In this document: piece by piece, positions 53,643 to 54,223 of the stretch
Layout: each line of letters starts with the position of its first letter
Numbering within the stretch: the first letter of the stretch is position 1
Source: Halanaerobium saccharolyticum
GTDB lineage: Bacteria; Bacillota; Halanaerobiia; Halanaerobiales; Halanaerobiaceae
Direction of reading: 5' to 3'
Assembly: GCF_003259895.1 (NCBI RefSeq)
Contig: NZ_QLME01000022.1
Span: 1-54,223 of the forward strand
DNA: 54,223 nucleotides
The notes under the pieces: generated by a model
The model's input: only the letters and a program-made list of their open reading frames with translations
The model's database searches: none
Told to the model about the DNA's origin: nothing
Position numbers and translations under genes: made by a program

Positions 53643-53861
53643 AATGGACTTTATAAATATTCGCGTAATCCTATGTACCTAGCTTTCTTTTTATATTTTT
53701 TAGGTTGTAGTTTTTTAATAAATTCACTTTTTTATTTTATAATATTACTTATATTTCAAATTTTAGTTCATTATCTTATATTATCAGAAGAAAGATGGTG
53801 TATTAAAGAGTTTGGAGAGGAATACAAAAAGTACAAGAAAAAAGTTAGACGGTATATTTAA
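53643..53861 (+). pseudogene. Isoprenylcysteine methyltransferase-like protein, C-terminal fragment
   Basis: From 53646 the frame reads GLYKYSRNPMYLAFFLYFLG, which is the SAM-binding core of ICMT/phospholipid methyltransferase-like membrane proteins (RxPMY motif). It ends with EERWCIKEFGEEYKKYKKKV, typical of their C-terminus. The N-terminal membrane helices are missing and no ribosome site fits; the in-frame ATG at 53673 lies inside the motif. The fragment starts within 10 bp of the GNAT stop, so a deletion or recombination joined the two. Confidence 0.75.
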
Positions 53862-53865
53862 GTTG

Positions 53866-53925
53866 GAGACCGTGCTACTTTTTATAACATAGCATCTCCG
53901 TGACGGCTAAAGAATAGCACAGCAA
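53866..53925 (+). repeat. Possible degenerate attC-like half site (site D)
   Basis: GTGCTAC (53872-53878) is followed by TTATAAC (53882-53888), as GTGCTAC precedes GCATAAC at site A (50729-50746). GGAGA...TGCTA pairs with TAGCATCTCC (hairpin with a 3-nt bulge). No matching GTT core is found on the right, so the site may be broken. Confidence 0.35.
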
Positions 53926-53967
53926 GAGCTTCTTTTACATTAACATTAACTAAATTTGGGGGATAAT

Positions 53968-54147
53968 ATGCAGAAAATAACTAAAAACTTTGTAAAAAAA
54001 TCTTTTGAAAAAGCTACAGAAAACTATAGTAATGCGATTGAAAATATTGGGTTGTGGGAATCCGAGAAATATGTAATCAATAAATATTTTGATAAAAATA
54101 AATCAATGTTAGATGTCGGTTGTGGAGCAGTGTTTTTTGCAAGTTAA
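53968..54147 (+). pseudogene. Truncated SAM-dependent methyltransferase
   Basis: The frame starts MQKITKNFVKKSFEKATENY with GGGGGAT as ribosome site. It runs to methyltransferase motif I (MLDVGCGA), then diverges and stops within six residues (VFFAS). The sequence matches the family up to about 54129 and is broken there, probably by insertion of another element. Confidence 0.75.
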
Positions 54148-54223
54148 AATTCCCGGTTTTTGCAAAGTTTTTTTCACAGCCACCCAATAGGGAAAAATTA
54201 AAGTGAATTTTGGGCTCCTTTCA
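54130..54223. other. Junction with an unidentified element at the right edge
   Basis: After the break the DNA holds two similar phrases, TTTTTTGCAAGTT (54134-54146) and GTTTTTGCAAAGTT (54157-54170), then non-coding sequence to the edge. It may be the end of an insertion sequence, but no transposase or terminal repeat can be seen in the window. Confidence 0.35.

Noticed and set aside
49911-53925. CRISPR array
   Set aside because: The repeats are 59-132 bp, few, and separated by whole genes; there are no regular spacers or cas genes.
1-54223. tRNA or rRNA genes
   Set aside because: I found no cloverleaf with the conserved GTTCGAATC-type arm and no rRNA-like stretch on either strand.

Overview
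The window is AT-rich DNA from an anaerobic, low-GC Firmicute, most like the halophilic Halanaerobiales. That placement is inferred from overall protein character, from three stacked K+ uptake systems controlled by c-di-AMP riboswitches (as expected of a salt-in osmotic strategy), and from strong GGAGG ribosome sites. It is not based on a marker gene; I see no rRNA or tRNA.

Positions 1-11500 are a metal homeostasis island. It holds a CopB-type ATPase with an uncharacterised membrane protein, a second P1B ATPase with an unusual CPG motif plus a free HMA protein and a Crp/Fnr regulator, a methyltransferase, CopZ, an RseC-like protein, a 43-residue Cys-Cys protein, CopA, CsoR, and a convergent Dps. 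Five 17-bp sites of the form ATAC-N6-GGGGTAY mark a CsoR-like regulon. Three sit just downstream of near-identical promoters, and one of these lies 32 kb away at 42.6 kb in front of a DUF305-SHOCT-DUF302 operon.

Positions 11600-25050 are a K+ island. A c-di-AMP (ydaO) riboswitch with terminator precedes KtrB-KtrA, a sensor kinase, two response regulators (one with TPR repeats), two TrkA-type proteins and TrkH. A second ydaO riboswitch precedes KdpF-A-B-C and a tandem universal stress protein; no KdpD or KdpE is present.

Positions 25100-49100 look like ordinary chromosome: HtpX, a MIF-like tautomerase, a CorA/ZntB transporter, a five-gene peptide ABC transporter, Rrf2 with a glutaredoxin-thioredoxin reductase fusion, nicotinate phosphoribosyltransferase beside an ADP-ribosylglycohydrolase homologue, LysR/YeiH/AcuI, the copper DUF305 operon, a SAM-I riboswitch locus (MetQ, methionine-type aminotransferase, YbdH-like dehydrogenase), an HD-domain protein and a DNA alkyltransferase.

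Positions 49300-54223 are accessory and mosaic. Single genes are separated by 59-132 bp sites with paired ends that look like integron attC sites (GCATAAC...GTTATGC). The genes are a divergent peptide deformylase, a ParB-GNAT fusion, a methyltransferase, an inverted Doc-type toxin-antitoxin pair and a GNAT protein. Broken pieces of a group II intron, an isoprenylcysteine methyltransferase and another methyltransferase are also present. No integrase is in the window, so the integron reading is an inference from site structure.
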